Source: Dictyobacter arantiisoli
Lineage (GTDB): Bacteria > Chloroflexota > Ktedonobacteria > Ktedonobacterales > Ktedonobacteraceae
Length of the DNA: 64,000 nt
Assembly: GCF_008326305.1 (NCBI RefSeq)
Contig: NZ_BIXY01000018.1
Coordinates: 27,040 to 91,039, forward strand
Direction: 5' to 3'
The position numbers and the translations under genes were made by a program. The notes below the pieces were generated by a model. That model had not been told where the DNA came from. It searched no databases and saw only the letters and a list, made by a program, of their open reading frames with translations. This document shows positions 52,666 to 61,277 of the stretch, one piece after another. How positions within the stretch are numbered: position 1 is the stretch's first letter; every line of letters begins with the position of its first letter.

Positions 52666-53730
52666 CTAATGCGAATAGAGTGGTCGTAGTTCTCCACCAT
52701 GGCGACTACAAGCTCCACTCACACCACCTGAATGAGAATATGTGCCATCATAGCATTCATCCACATACCCATTCGTATGCTCCCAGAAACTGGCAATACA
52801 GTTAAAGTACGAACAGATGTTGGCGGGAGGATTATAAATCAGATTCCCTGGATTAAAATCATAACCCCATGGGTTGCCATTGACACCTGTAACCACAGGC
52901 GGTTGGGTTGGCGCGGGAGGCTGCGGTGCTGGCGGTTGGGTTGGCTGTGGTTGAGGAGCCGGCGGCTGGGTCGGCTGTATTTGCTGGATCTGCGGTTGCG
53001 GTGTAGGCGTTGGAGGTATCGGCGTCACCGTTGGCCTGGGGGTTGGCGTCACTGTTGGTCGAGGCCTGGGTGTCGCCGTTGGTTTAGGTCTGGAGATTGA
53101 GGTTGGAAGCGGCTTGATGATCTTTTTTGTACTCGAAGAACTACTCGCATTTACAATCAGACTTGTTTGACCTGTGGTTGTGCGGCTGACAGGTGCTGTA
53201 GCCCCTACTGCAATGATAAAGATAAAGAGTGTGATCAATATACCTGTAATGACACTGATTGGAGCACGTCGGGAAGCTTTCTTAATAGGAAAGATAACAG
53301 GTAAACTCTTTGCCTGTTGATAAGCACGATAAGCTCTAAATAAATATATTCCAGGTAAAAACAAGTAAAGTCCCAGTAAAAGCATCGCCAGGACAATTCT
53401 TAATCCTATATTAATTCTTCTCCACTTGATCAATCCATACAAATTTACAAATCCACGATGGTCAATCAATAAAAGACAGATGATTAACCCCCAGATAATG
53501 CTATATCCAAAGGCGCCTAGCAGTGGAGCACTGGTTGCTACGGCTCCCCATAAAATGAAAACCCAGGCCAGCACATAAGGAATGATTAACCATAAAAGCA
53601 GTTTTCGGGAATAGCGATATGGTTCGCGCGGTTGCTTATTTGTCGGCAGATAAGGAGGTGGTGGTGGAATCATTTGTCCGGGAACCGTCTGAGAATCATA
53701 CAAGGTGGTATCATCAGGGTTATTATACAT
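52666..53730 (-). CDS. Membrane protein with Pro/Thr-rich linker and DUF3761-like C-terminus
   Basis: A 354-residue protein: a proline-rich N-terminus, about four hydrophobic segments (residues 40-165), one more near 180-200, then a long Pro/Thr/Gln linker of about 90 residues and a C-terminal Cys-rich domain. The end DECYDGTYSHSGGVSGACSR followed by HGG matches the pattern I know as DUF3761 (function unknown). The linker and cysteines suggest the C-terminal domain is outside the membrane. ATG at 53730 has GGAG upstream. Confidence 0.65.
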   Translation of the reverse strand: MYNNPDDTTLYDSQTVPGQMIPPPPPYLPTNKQPREPYRYSRKLLLWLIIPYVLAWVFILWGAVATSAPLLGAFGYSIIWGLIICLLLIDHRGFVNLYGLIKWRRINIGLRIVLAMLLLGLYLFLPGIYLFRAYRAYQQAKSLPVIFPIKKASRRAPISVITGILITLFIFIIAVGATAPVSRTTTGQTSLIVNASSSSSTKKIIKPLPTSISRPKPTATPRPRPTVTPTPRPTVTPIPPTPTPQPQIQQIQPTQPPAPQPQPTQPPAPQPPAPTQPPVVTGVNGNPWGYDFNPGNLIYNPPANICSYFNCIASFWEHTNGYVDECYDGTYSHSGGVSGACSRHGGELRPLYSH

Positions 53731-53968
53731 ACATTCATTCTCCATATAATACATATAAATTTAAGTTCATGCATTTAGTTAAACGTGTATATATAAAGTT
53801 AGTAACGCATGTATAGATGGTATTGTTTGACATGAAGTAGTAGCATAGAGATAAACGGGATCATTGTGTTGATATTCAATTATCACCTTGCTCTTATGCT
53901 GTAGCAAGATAGGGTAATCTTCACCAGGTTTTGTCCTGCATGTAGGGCATTGCGTGTGTATTACTGTC

Positions 53969-54010
53969 AAAAAAACACCTGCGTCCTCCCAACAGAAGGA
54001 AGGCGCAGGT
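53969..54010 (-). terminator. Intrinsic terminator
   Basis: Minus-strand arms ACCTGCG/CGCAGGT with an inner TCC/GGA pair, followed by GTTTTTTT; 8 nt after the 37-aa membrane protein gene. Confidence 0.75.
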
Positions 54011-54017
54011 AAGAAAG

Positions 54018-54131
54018 CTAGTTTGCTTTTTGTTTATCCATCAGGCGCTTCAATACACCCAGGAGGGCAATGGTGCCAAACCAGGCTCCCGTAATGAGCC
54101 ATGAACGTTTCTTCGCTTGCTTATCATTCAT
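54018..54131 (-). CDS. Very small membrane protein (37 aa)
   Basis: A 37-residue ORF with basic start (MNDKQAKKRSW), one hydrophobic segment (LITGAWFGTIALLGVL) and basic end. GAGGAG precedes the ATG, which overlaps the stop region of the upstream gene by 8 nt, and a terminator follows at once. These signals make it a likely real gene despite its size. Confidence 0.6.
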   Translation of the reverse strand: MNDKQAKKRSWLITGAWFGTIALLGVLKRLMDKQKAN

Positions 54132-54816
54132 TCTGAAGCTCCTCGTTCGTATTCGCAAGATCATGAGATGTAATCTGCCTGCCAAGCGTATTCATGAGCA
54201 GTATGTTGCGTTCTGCCAATATTTGGTGCGGCATATATGCATAGAGTGGACTTTGCATGGCTGCCCGTTGTTGTTCAATCTGCTCAGGCAAGTGCCCATA
54301 GCGTTGACAGGCAGCGTGTACAGATTTCGTCAGTTCCTGTGGGGATAATGAGAAGATGGCATCTAGCATCAAAAGCAAGTTCATGCTGCGATTCAGCATT
54401 ACCCGCTGACCATGGACAAGTCGCTGAACCGGGCCGTTCTCTCCTTGCTGCGTGCGTGCCTCTTGCATACGGCGTGTGATTTCCACCAAAGACAACATAT
54501 CCAGTTTATGTGTCAGAAAATCAACCACAGAGGCCGTATCTCCATTTATCTGCCAGTGTTGTAAGAGATCCAGGCATCGTTGTCCAGCATACTCTTTCAC
54601 TGTCTTCGAGATGCTTAAAAGACTGGTCCGGCATTCTTCCATCCATAAGGCATGCAGATAGCGCACGACATCTGCGACCGTTAAGGTAGCAAAGCGTTGC
54701 TGTCCCTGCACCTGCTCGGCAAAAAGAAATAGCTGCTCGAATTCAGGTTGGAGTTGCTCAAAAATCTCCAATTTCTGGGCCACAAGTGGAGGAAATGGGG
54801 TATGCGTCTCCATCAT
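54124..54816 (-). CDS. Hypothetical helical protein
   Basis: A 230-residue soluble, mostly helical protein rich in Gln, Leu and Glu, with no recognised motif. AAAGGA lies upstream of ATG at 54816. It is cotranscribed with the 37-residue membrane protein, which may serve as its anchor or partner; that is inference. Confidence 0.65.
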   Translation of the reverse strand: MMETHTPFPPLVAQKLEIFEQLQPEFEQLFLFAEQVQGQQRFATLTVADVVRYLHALWMEECRTSLLSISKTVKEYAGQRCLDLLQHWQINGDTASVVDFLTHKLDMLSLVEITRRMQEARTQQGENGPVQRLVHGQRVMLNRSMNLLLMLDAIFSLSPQELTKSVHAACQRYGHLPEQIEQQRAAMQSPLYAYMPHQILAERNILLMNTLGRQITSHDLANTNEELQNE

Positions 54817-54972
54817 AGTTAATCCTTTCATCTAGCTCATGTATAACGCTCACGATAAATAGCAGAGATCGGATGGTTGGAAATACTTGACATGTCTGAA
54901 TAAAAACTTCATATACAGCACGTTTCAAAGTGGAGGCAAAGAGACAGGTAAGGATCAGACGTGCTGTTCCAT

Positions 54973-55021
54973 ACAAACGAAGAAGCACGCCTTTTTTAGA
55001 AAGACGTGCTTCTTCGTTTGT
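54973..55021 (-). terminator. Intrinsic terminator of the cysteine cluster
   Basis: Perfect 17-bp arms (54973-54989 with 55005-55021) close a 15-nt loop, 13 nt after the JAMM protease gene. Confidence 0.75.
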
Positions 55022-55034
55022 ATTTGCTTAGATG

Positions 55035-55460
55035 CTAGTCAATAGCAATCTGACCTTCGGTGACCTGGCCCTGAGGATTGATTTTAAACACACGGGCATA
55101 GGGTGGCTCTGGATGAAGTCGGTGTGAGAAAATAATGTATACATAGCCGCTACGTTTGGCCCAGTCGATATCACGGGCGGAAGGATAGGCCTCGGTGATA
55201 GGATGTGAATGATAATAGATCATATCACCATCGTACTCATCGATGTCATTATAAATACGTACGATATCGACCTCGCTGATGATCGAGAAATCATCAGGAT
55301 GCTCAGCGGCGTTAGCCGTCGGATAATTCTTGATGACGCGCTCATCAAGGCTTCCCAACGCCCCACAGGTCTCATTGGGATATCCTGCGCTCACATGTGC
55401 AACCATCTCTTGATAGATGCTCGCAGGGATATGAATGACAAAACTTGCTTCAACTACCAT
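55035..55460 (-). CDS. mec: JAMM/MPN+ metalloprotease (Mec-like, CysO-cysteine peptidase)
   Basis: A 141-residue zinc peptidase. Catalytic Glu30 in NETCGAL and the metal motif HSHPITEAYPSARD (His84, His86, Ser94, Asp97) are complete. In Mycobacterium tuberculosis Mec releases cysteine from the CysO-cysteine adduct. It overlaps the cysM end by 7 nt, and the order MoeZ-like, CysO, CysM, Mec gives the entire pathway. It might also trim the CysO C-terminus, which here ends GGR. Confidence 0.9.
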   Translation of the reverse strand: MVVEASFVIHIPASIYQEMVAHVSAGYPNETCGALGSLDERVIKNYPTANAAEHPDDFSIISEVDIVRIYNDIDEYDGDMIYYHSHPITEAYPSARDIDWAKRSGYVYIIFSHRLHPEPPYARVFKINPQGQVTEGQIAID

Positions 55461-56389
55461 ACTACTTTTGCCTCAAATGCATCAGCGATCTGTTCAACAT
55501 CGCGTGTCCAGAGATCCTCGCTGAGATATTTCCATCCGCCATCAGCCAGCAGGGTAACAATTTTGCCATGCTCCATACTCTCAGCTACACGCAAAGCAGC
55601 ATGTAAAGCAGCACCGCACGATGGACCAGAAAAGATACCTTCTTGATCCTTTAGCTGGCGCGTACGGCGGATTGATTCAATACTGGGCACCAATATCTTT
55701 GCATCCAACACTGAGCGATCCAATACTGGAGGAACAAAGCCATCCTCCAGGCTACGCAGTCCCTGAACGGCATCTCCCTGCAAGGGTTCAGCAGCCACGA
55801 TTTTGATGGCAGAATTATATTCTTTTAAGCGTCGACCCGTCCCGGTCAAAGTACCACCAGTACCAAGGCCAGCGACAAAAACATCAACATCAGGCAAGTC
55901 CTGAATAATCTCTAGCGCGGTACCTTCGTAATGAGCCTGTGGATTGGCCAGGTTACCATACTGATAGAGCATCACATAGCGGTCGTCCTGTTGCGCTAAC
56001 TCTTTCGCAAGTTTGACTGCTCCATTACTCCCCAGGCTCCCATCGGAATTGATAATCGTTGCGCCATACAACTCAAGCATCTTTCGACGCTCACTGGTCA
56101 CATTATCGGGCATCACTGCGACAAACTGATAGCCCTTCACACGGGCAATCATCGCCAGAGCAATACCAGTATTGCCACTTGTTGGTTCCAATAGAATAGA
56201 GCCCGGTTGCAATCTTCCACGCGCCTCCGCCTCCTCAATCATCTTCTTCGCCACACGGTCTTTGACGCTCCCGGTGGGATTGTTCCCTTCGAGCTTGGCA
56301 TAGATCTTTACCCCTGGTCGAGGGCTGAAGCTCTTCAGCTCAACAAGCGGCGTATTTCCAATCGTTTCCAATAAGCTGCCATAGCGCAT
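55454..56389 (-). CDS. cysM: Cysteine synthase CysM (CysO-dependent type)
   Basis: A 311-residue PLP enzyme that adds sulfur to O-phosphoserine or O-acetylserine. PLP Lys43 lies in NNPTGSVKDR, the phosphate loop is TSGNTGIAL, and the C-terminal half ends ADGGWKYLSEDLW, as in CysM enzymes using a protein thiocarboxylate. AGGAGAA precedes the ATG, 10 nt after the cysO stop. Confidence 0.93.
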   Translation of the reverse strand: MRYGSLLETIGNTPLVELKSFSPRPGVKIYAKLEGNNPTGSVKDRVAKKMIEEAEARGRLQPGSILLEPTSGNTGIALAMIARVKGYQFVAVMPDNVTSERRKMLELYGATIINSDGSLGSNGAVKLAKELAQQDDRYVMLYQYGNLANPQAHYEGTALEIIQDLPDVDVFVAGLGTGGTLTGTGRRLKEYNSAIKIVAAEPLQGDAVQGLRSLEDGFVPPVLDRSVLDAKILVPSIESIRRTRQLKDQEGIFSGPSCGAALHAALRVAESMEHGKIVTLLADGGWKYLSEDLWTRDVEQIADAFEAKVVW

Positions 56390-56399
56390 ACAAATTCTC

Positions 56400-56672
56400 C
56401 TAACGCCCGCCTGCCATAGCAGGTAAGAGTGTTACAGTGGCACTCTCACTGACAGGCGTCTCTAAGCCCTGCAGATAGCGCACATCCTGATCATCAACAT
56501 AGACATTGACAAAACGACTTAGCTCTTGCTCCGGCTGAATCTGCTCTTTTAAAGAGGGATAGCTCTGATACAGATTGGTCAACAATGCGCCCAGCGTGTC
56601 ACCCTGCGCGTTGACAATTTTAGAACCGCCCGCGAACGAACGTAAGACTGGAGCTAAACGAACCTTGGCCAT
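56400..56672 (-). CDS. cysO: CysO-like ubiquitin-fold sulfur carrier protein
   Basis: A 90-residue MoaD/ThiS-type protein, between the activating enzyme and CysM genes. The C-terminus reads LLPAMAGGR, so a final Arg follows the diglycine that should carry the thiocarboxylate. In M. tuberculosis CysO ends with GG itself. Activation therefore probably needs removal of the Arg. GGAGG precedes the ATG. Confidence 0.85.
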   Translation of the reverse strand: MAKVRLAPVLRSFAGGSKIVNAQGDTLGALLTNLYQSYPSLKEQIQPEQELSRFVNVYVDDQDVRYLQGLETPVSESATVTLLPAMAGGR

Positions 56673-56781
56673 AACTCTATTCCTCCACTTATATCGTGTT
56701 CATATCAATCAATATGACGCTAACCGACCCGGGTCAGCGCCATAGATACAATGCCAGTTCCTGCTATCTAACAGAAGCCGC

Positions 56782-57960
56782 TCAGGCCGGAATGGCACAG
56801 ACATCGGCATAGGTAGGTAGATCCTCAGGATGACCATGCTCGCCACAAGCCGGACAATTGGGATCGCGGAAGAGACGCAGTTCATTGAACTCGCCAGAGA
56901 GAGCATCATACGTCAACAAGCGACCAACCAGAGGCTCGCCAATGCCCAACAGGACTTTGATCGCCTCGGTGGCCTGCAAGAGACCAATAATCCCCGGTAA
57001 AACACCCAGGACGCCCGCCTCAGCACAACTGGGGGCCAGCGCAGGAGGTGGTGGCGATGGATAGAGGCAGCGATAACACGGGCCCTGATAAGGCTGAAAG
57101 ACGGTTACCTGTCCCTCAAAGCGGAAGACGCTACCATGCACAACTGGCTTGTTATAGATAAGAGCAGCATCGTTAAGTAGATAACGGGTTGGGAAGTTAT
57201 CAGTCCCATCGATGATCAGATCATATTCGGAGACCAGTTGCTTTACATTTGTCTCATCCAGACGCTCAATATACGTGTTCACTTTGACATCTGGATTGAG
57301 GGCCGTCAAGGTAATGCGTGCCGACTCGGCTTTATACTGCCCAATCCGCTCAGTATTATGCAAAACCTGACGCTGTAAGTTACTATCATCAACCACATCA
57401 GCATCAATAATGCCGATTGTTCCAACGCCTGCGGCAGCCAGATAAAGCGCGGCGGGAGAACCCAGACCACCAGCACCAATAAAGAGTACCTTGGAGTCCA
57501 AAAGTTTCAACTGCCCCTGCTCGCCAACCTCAGGAACCAGCAGATGACGGCTATAGCGCTTCGATTGTGCCTCGTTTAGAATACGGGGCAATTGAAAATC
57601 GAGCCCACTCCCTTTCCATTGTCCAAAGCCGCCAGCCATAGATACCACATCATCGTAGCCCATTTGCTGCAATGTATTCGCTGCCATGAGTGAGCGCACC
57701 CCGCCAGCACAATAGAGAATTACGCGCTTTGATTTATCTGGAACCGTCTCTTCAATCTGCGATTCAAGATGTCCACGCGGCACATGAATCGCACCAGGAA
57801 TGTACCCTTCATTCCATTCAGTCTTCTCACGCACATCTACCAGAGTGAAGTCCGAATCATTTTGCTTACGCTGCTTCAGAGCTTCATTTACCTGTGCCGA
57901 AGACCACTCAGGTACATGCTGTCGTGCTTGCCGCAATATTTCGCGAAAAGCCTCACCCAT
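56782..57960 (-). CDS. MoeZ-like adenylyltransferase/sulfurtransferase with N-terminal rhodanese
   Basis: A 392-residue E1-like enzyme that adenylates and sulfurates the carrier protein. Residues about 20-118 form a rhodanese domain with Cys84 in LYCAGGVRS. Residues about 135-380 are the ThiF/MoeB domain with nucleotide loop FIGAGGLGSP (about 160-169) and zinc Cys pairs CYRC and CPAC. Known MoeZ proteins carry the rhodanese at the C-terminus; here the order is reversed. First gene of the cysteine cluster; a promoter lies 60 nt upstream. Confidence 0.9.
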   Translation of the reverse strand: MGEAFREILRQARQHVPEWSSAQVNEALKQRKQNDSDFTLVDVREKTEWNEGYIPGAIHVPRGHLESQIEETVPDKSKRVILYCAGGVRSLMAANTLQQMGYDDVVSMAGGFGQWKGSGLDFQLPRILNEAQSKRYSRHLLVPEVGEQGQLKLLDSKVLFIGAGGLGSPAALYLAAAGVGTIGIIDADVVDDSNLQRQVLHNTERIGQYKAESARITLTALNPDVKVNTYIERLDETNVKQLVSEYDLIIDGTDNFPTRYLLNDAALIYNKPVVHGSVFRFEGQVTVFQPYQGPCYRCLYPSPPPPALAPSCAEAGVLGVLPGIIGLLQATEAIKVLLGIGEPLVGRLLTYDALSGEFNELRLFRDPNCPACGEHGHPEDLPTYADVCAIPA

Positions 57961-58020
57961 GTTTCTTCACCTCAATGTTGACTATGTATATCAAATTTGT
58001 TGTAAACCAACTAACCAAAG

Positions 58021-58048
58021 AGTATCATGTACTTTTTTTTCTTGTCAA
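58021..58048 (-). promoter_or_regulatory. Promoter of the cysteine cluster
   Basis: Minus strand TTGACA (58048-58043), 16 bp, GATACT (58026-58021), about 55 nt upstream of the MoeZ-like start. Confidence 0.55.
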
Positions 58049-58175
58049 GGGAACTGAGCAAAACCATCCTTTACAACCACCGTTAGCACCGTGGCACGTT
58101 TTCTCAAGGATACCGTCTTGTCAATCATACAAACAGCGTACCCTACTGAATTATTCCAAAAGGGCTGGATCAGAT

Positions 58176-58224
58176 AATAAAAAGCGAGGCCTACCATTCA
58201 ACTCTTGTCAGAGGTGGTAGGCCT
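58176..58224 (-). terminator. Intrinsic terminator
   Basis: Perfect 10-bp arms AGGCCTACCA/TGGTAGGCCT, then CGCTTTTTATT on the minus strand; 22 nt after the HEAT-repeat gene. Confidence 0.75.
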
Positions 58225-58245
58225 GTTGCGCCGATATTAAAAACT

Positions 58246-59343
58246 TCAGCTTTCATGGGCTAATTCTTGCAGTGTCAGGCTCAGGATATGGTCTGCTTCC
58301 AATTTTTCTAACGTCTGCCATGCCAGCAATCCTGTCATCCTATGGAAAGTCGTGCTATTCAATTCCTCAACGAGAGGAGACAGATAAGGCTTTAAGCGCC
58401 CATAGCGTTGATAGAGTTGGTGAAACACATAGCCAGCCGTCTCAGCCAGCCATGGCGATGGTTCTTTCGCCATTAACGCCTGCAAAATAGGCTTAACACA
58501 CCTGGGGCCAAAGGGAGGAAGGTTCTTGGCCGCCATCCAGGCCACTCCATGATCGGTATCATTTAAGGCCTGTGCCAGGGTTGGAAGTGCCCGCTCATCG
58601 TTAATTTCACCCAGGGCACGAATGCAATACCAGCGAATCCAGGCTGAATTATGAGTGCTGGCTTCGATAATACCTGGCACGGCAACGCTTCCCAACTGAA
58701 CTAATGAATGGAAGATTAAGGACCCCATGTGCTCATCGGCACGTGGAAATGCTCCCAACAGAGGAGCTACTGCCTCAGGATCACCCGTATAACCCAACGC
58801 TTTCGCCGCCTGCATCCGCACCGCTGTGATTGGATCTCGCAAGGCCGCGATCAAATCTGGCACAACCGAACGCTTACCCACCTGACCTAGAATATAAGCG
58901 GCATTGGCACGCATCAAAGGGCGATAATCATGCAATCCAGCTAAGAGCACTCGCTGCGCTCGATCACTATCCATACCAGCTCCAGGCATAAACAAGGTCC
59001 GTAAGCGTGTACGTGTATAGGCAGAGCGCAACGGCAGTGGTACGACAAAGGGCTTCTGAGCCCATGTGCCTAGCGCGATAAACTCAAGCAAATGCTCTGC
59101 CAGGCGATCATCATCCATCGAAGAAACAGCAACCACAGCCCGAGGATCATTCTTTAAAATCCAAATCATAAAGCGCCAGGCCGCACCACGATGTCCATCC
59201 GCCGCCTGATGAGCCAACTCCTGTGGTGGCGTTTCTCCAATAGGGGGTGTCTCAACTGCAGAGGATGGTGGTGGTGAAGTCGGAGGCAGTTCCAACGGCA
59301 TATCCTGGAAACGCTGCGCAGAAGGATCTGTATTAGACATCAT
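58246..59343 (-). CDS. HEAT-repeat protein
   Basis: A 365-residue soluble protein. After a Pro-rich N-terminal 45 residues it is all-helical with HEAT/PBS-lyase-type repeats (ANAAYILGQVGKRSVVPDLI, MQAAKALGYTGDPEAVAPLL, WYCIRALGEINDERALPTL). Such solenoids bind protein partners; no enzyme motif is seen. AGGTG lies 5 nt ahead of the first of two ATGs. Confidence 0.8.
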   Translation of the reverse strand: MMSNTDPSAQRFQDMPLELPPTSPPPSSAVETPPIGETPPQELAHQAADGHRGAAWRFMIWILKNDPRAVVAVSSMDDDRLAEHLLEFIALGTWAQKPFVVPLPLRSAYTRTRLRTLFMPGAGMDSDRAQRVLLAGLHDYRPLMRANAAYILGQVGKRSVVPDLIAALRDPITAVRMQAAKALGYTGDPEAVAPLLGAFPRADEHMGSLIFHSLVQLGSVAVPGIIEASTHNSAWIRWYCIRALGEINDERALPTLAQALNDTDHGVAWMAAKNLPPFGPRCVKPILQALMAKEPSPWLAETAGYVFHQLYQRYGRLKPYLSPLVEELNSTTFHRMTGLLAWQTLEKLEADHILSLTLQELAHES

Positions 59344-59609
59344 TGTTACACCTCACAAAGGTTGCGCTTTTAAAATCAACACACTCGATAAAGTAGAGAA
59401 GAGGCGTAAAGTAAACTCCTTAAAGGAGATTAAAAATGCACATGGGTAGGAAAGAATATTGAAAGAGACAATATAAAAGTATATCACATAGCAAGAAAAC
59501 AGTGTTGATACTAACCTGGAGCATTACCATGGAAGCGCTGCTTATCCATAGACAAGCAGCGCTATAGGTATTTCTTGAGCTTGTTGCTACGGCATCAGGA
59601 TATTCAGTA

Positions 59610-60509
59610 TTAGCTCTGCTGGGATGTGACAAAGTGCGGCACAACAGCGTTCACAAAATGCTTCAACGACTCTACATCCAGAATGCGGAACATAAAATGA
59701 GAGACGCCGATGGCTTGAAATTGCTCAAGCTCCCGCATGACCTCAGCTGCGCTACCCGCGATAAAGTGCTTATTGGGATTGCGCTTCACCTGCTCTGGCT
59801 GTTCCGAGACGCTGAGGGTGCTCAGATAGGAAAGCTTAATTTCTGAAGGATCACGTCCTACGCGTTCACAATGCTGCTTGAGGATCGACAGCTTACGCCC
59901 ATATTCCTCAACAGTACACGAATTAAAATTCCACCAATCGGCATAGCGTGCCACAATCGCCAGAGTTCGTTGTTCTCCACCACCACCAACCACCAGGGGA
60001 ATAACCGTTTCAGGGCGAGGTGCACAATAAGCCTCATGCACCTGGTAATGCTGGCCCTCAAAGGTTGCAGGCTGTGTACCCCACATGGCCCGCAAGACAT
60101 GAATTGTTTCTTCTAGCTGCTCCATCCGTATCCTGGTAGAGGGGAAAGGATAATTATAGGCATGGTATTCATCCTCTTTCCATCCAGCACCCAGACCCAG
60201 TATCAAACGCCCGCGGGTTAAAAATTGAAGATTCGCCGCCATCTTCGCCAGTAATGCGGGATTGCGATACGACTGTGACAGCACCATCGAACCAACGTTA
60301 AACTGTGGATATTGTGCCGCCAGATAACTCAAGGTCGTCAGGCACTCCAATTCATCCGTCGCCCCGACCTGCAAATGATCTTCCAACCAGAGCGTACTGA
60401 AACCAGCCGTCAGGGCATCAATACACTGGTGATTAAAATCCAACACCGTCTGCAAAGGGTGTCCGGGATCATTCTGTCGCAACATCAGACCAAATTCAAC
60501 AGCAGCCAA
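59610..60509 (-). CDS. LLM class F420-dependent oxidoreductase
   Basis: A 299-residue luciferase-fold protein: EFGLMLRQNDPGHPL, LTRGRLILGLGAGWKEDEY and PLVVGGGGEQRTL are standard for F420-dependent (not FMN-dependent) family members. TTG at 60509 is the chosen start because GGGAGG lies 8 nt upstream; upstream codons in frame lack a ribosome binding site. Substrate not evident. Confidence 0.85.
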   Translation of the reverse strand: MAAVEFGLMLRQNDPGHPLQTVLDFNHQCIDALTAGFSTLWLEDHLQVGATDELECLTTLSYLAAQYPQFNVGSMVLSQSYRNPALLAKMAANLQFLTRGRLILGLGAGWKEDEYHAYNYPFPSTRIRMEQLEETIHVLRAMWGTQPATFEGQHYQVHEAYCAPRPETVIPLVVGGGGEQRTLAIVARYADWWNFNSCTVEEYGRKLSILKQHCERVGRDPSEIKLSYLSTLSVSEQPEQVKRNPNKHFIAGSAAEVMRELEQFQAIGVSHFMFRILDVESLKHFVNAVVPHFVTSQQS

Positions 60510-60647
60510 GGGTATAACCTCCCAATTTCTTGAATATATGCAGGTATGCTGATGCATATTTTACATAACATGACAATTCAGCATAACACACAATCAAGGA
60601 GGCGGGGAAAGTTATAGTCGGCAAGAAAGAAGGAATAAGGGGGCTTT

Positions 60648-60676
60648 ACCAGGAAGAAAATGCATTTCTTCCTGGT
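60648..60676 (-). terminator. Hairpin after the small gene at 60732
   Basis: Arms ACCAGGAAGAAA and TTTCTTCCTGGT (12 bp) around ATGCA, 55 nt downstream on the minus strand; the T run is weak. Confidence 0.5.
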
Positions 60677-60731
60677 CACACCATGAAATTCAACGAGAAC
60701 GAGCCACCACGAGCGAAGATATCCTCCACTC

Positions 60732-60974
60732 CTAAGAAGGATGCTTTTCTTTCGCCTTTTCATCGCCCTCCAGCACAATCCGAGGCAGGCGAGGTTCAGT
60801 TTCTCGCTCATCATGCTCCTGTAGTGCCTGCAGAGTTTGTCGATAGGCATGAATAAAATCAAATAATCCCAACGTTTCATCGGGGGTTAAATCAAAATTA
60901 ATACCCGATGAGTGCCTGAGAACTAAGCCGGATTCTTCCATACGAGCACGATAGCGCCCGACGATAGCATCCAT
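60732..60974 (-). CDS. Hypothetical small protein
   Basis: An 80-residue soluble protein with a helical middle (LFDFIHAYRQTLQALQEHDE) and a charged tail. GGAAGGAG precedes the ATG at good spacing. No family recognised. Confidence 0.6.
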   Translation of the reverse strand: MDAIVGRYRARMEESGLVLRHSSGINFDLTPDETLGLFDFIHAYRQTLQALQEHDERETEPRLPRIVLEGDEKAKEKHPS

Positions 60975-61277
60975 AGTTGGCTCCTTCCCTGTAAAGAATA
61001 GTCAAGCTCACGACATGACAATAAAATAGTTCTCTTAGGGAGTGTGATCTCGCTATAACCTTCATTCTATGTCTTTACCTGTTACGCGTCAACAGACAAG
61101 CGTCTTTTAGAAAAACACATCCCATAGGAACATCTCTTATAAAGATACGAACGTCCCCCCTCTCTCGTTCCCAATCCAGCAACAAGCATCCAAAATAATC
61201 CACTAATTATTCAAACACTAGCATTACAAAAAACGACTTGAATCAACGCTATTCTGACACATCACGCGCCAGAGTAA
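60975..61277. other. Intergenic region
   Basis: About 300 bp, AT-rich, without a frame, repeat or hairpin I would call. Confidence 0.4.

Noticed and set aside
52900..53100. Repetitive DNA resembling a tandem array
   Set aside because: It encodes the Pro/Thr/Gln linker of the DUF3761-like protein; units are irregular and not a CRISPR or satellite.
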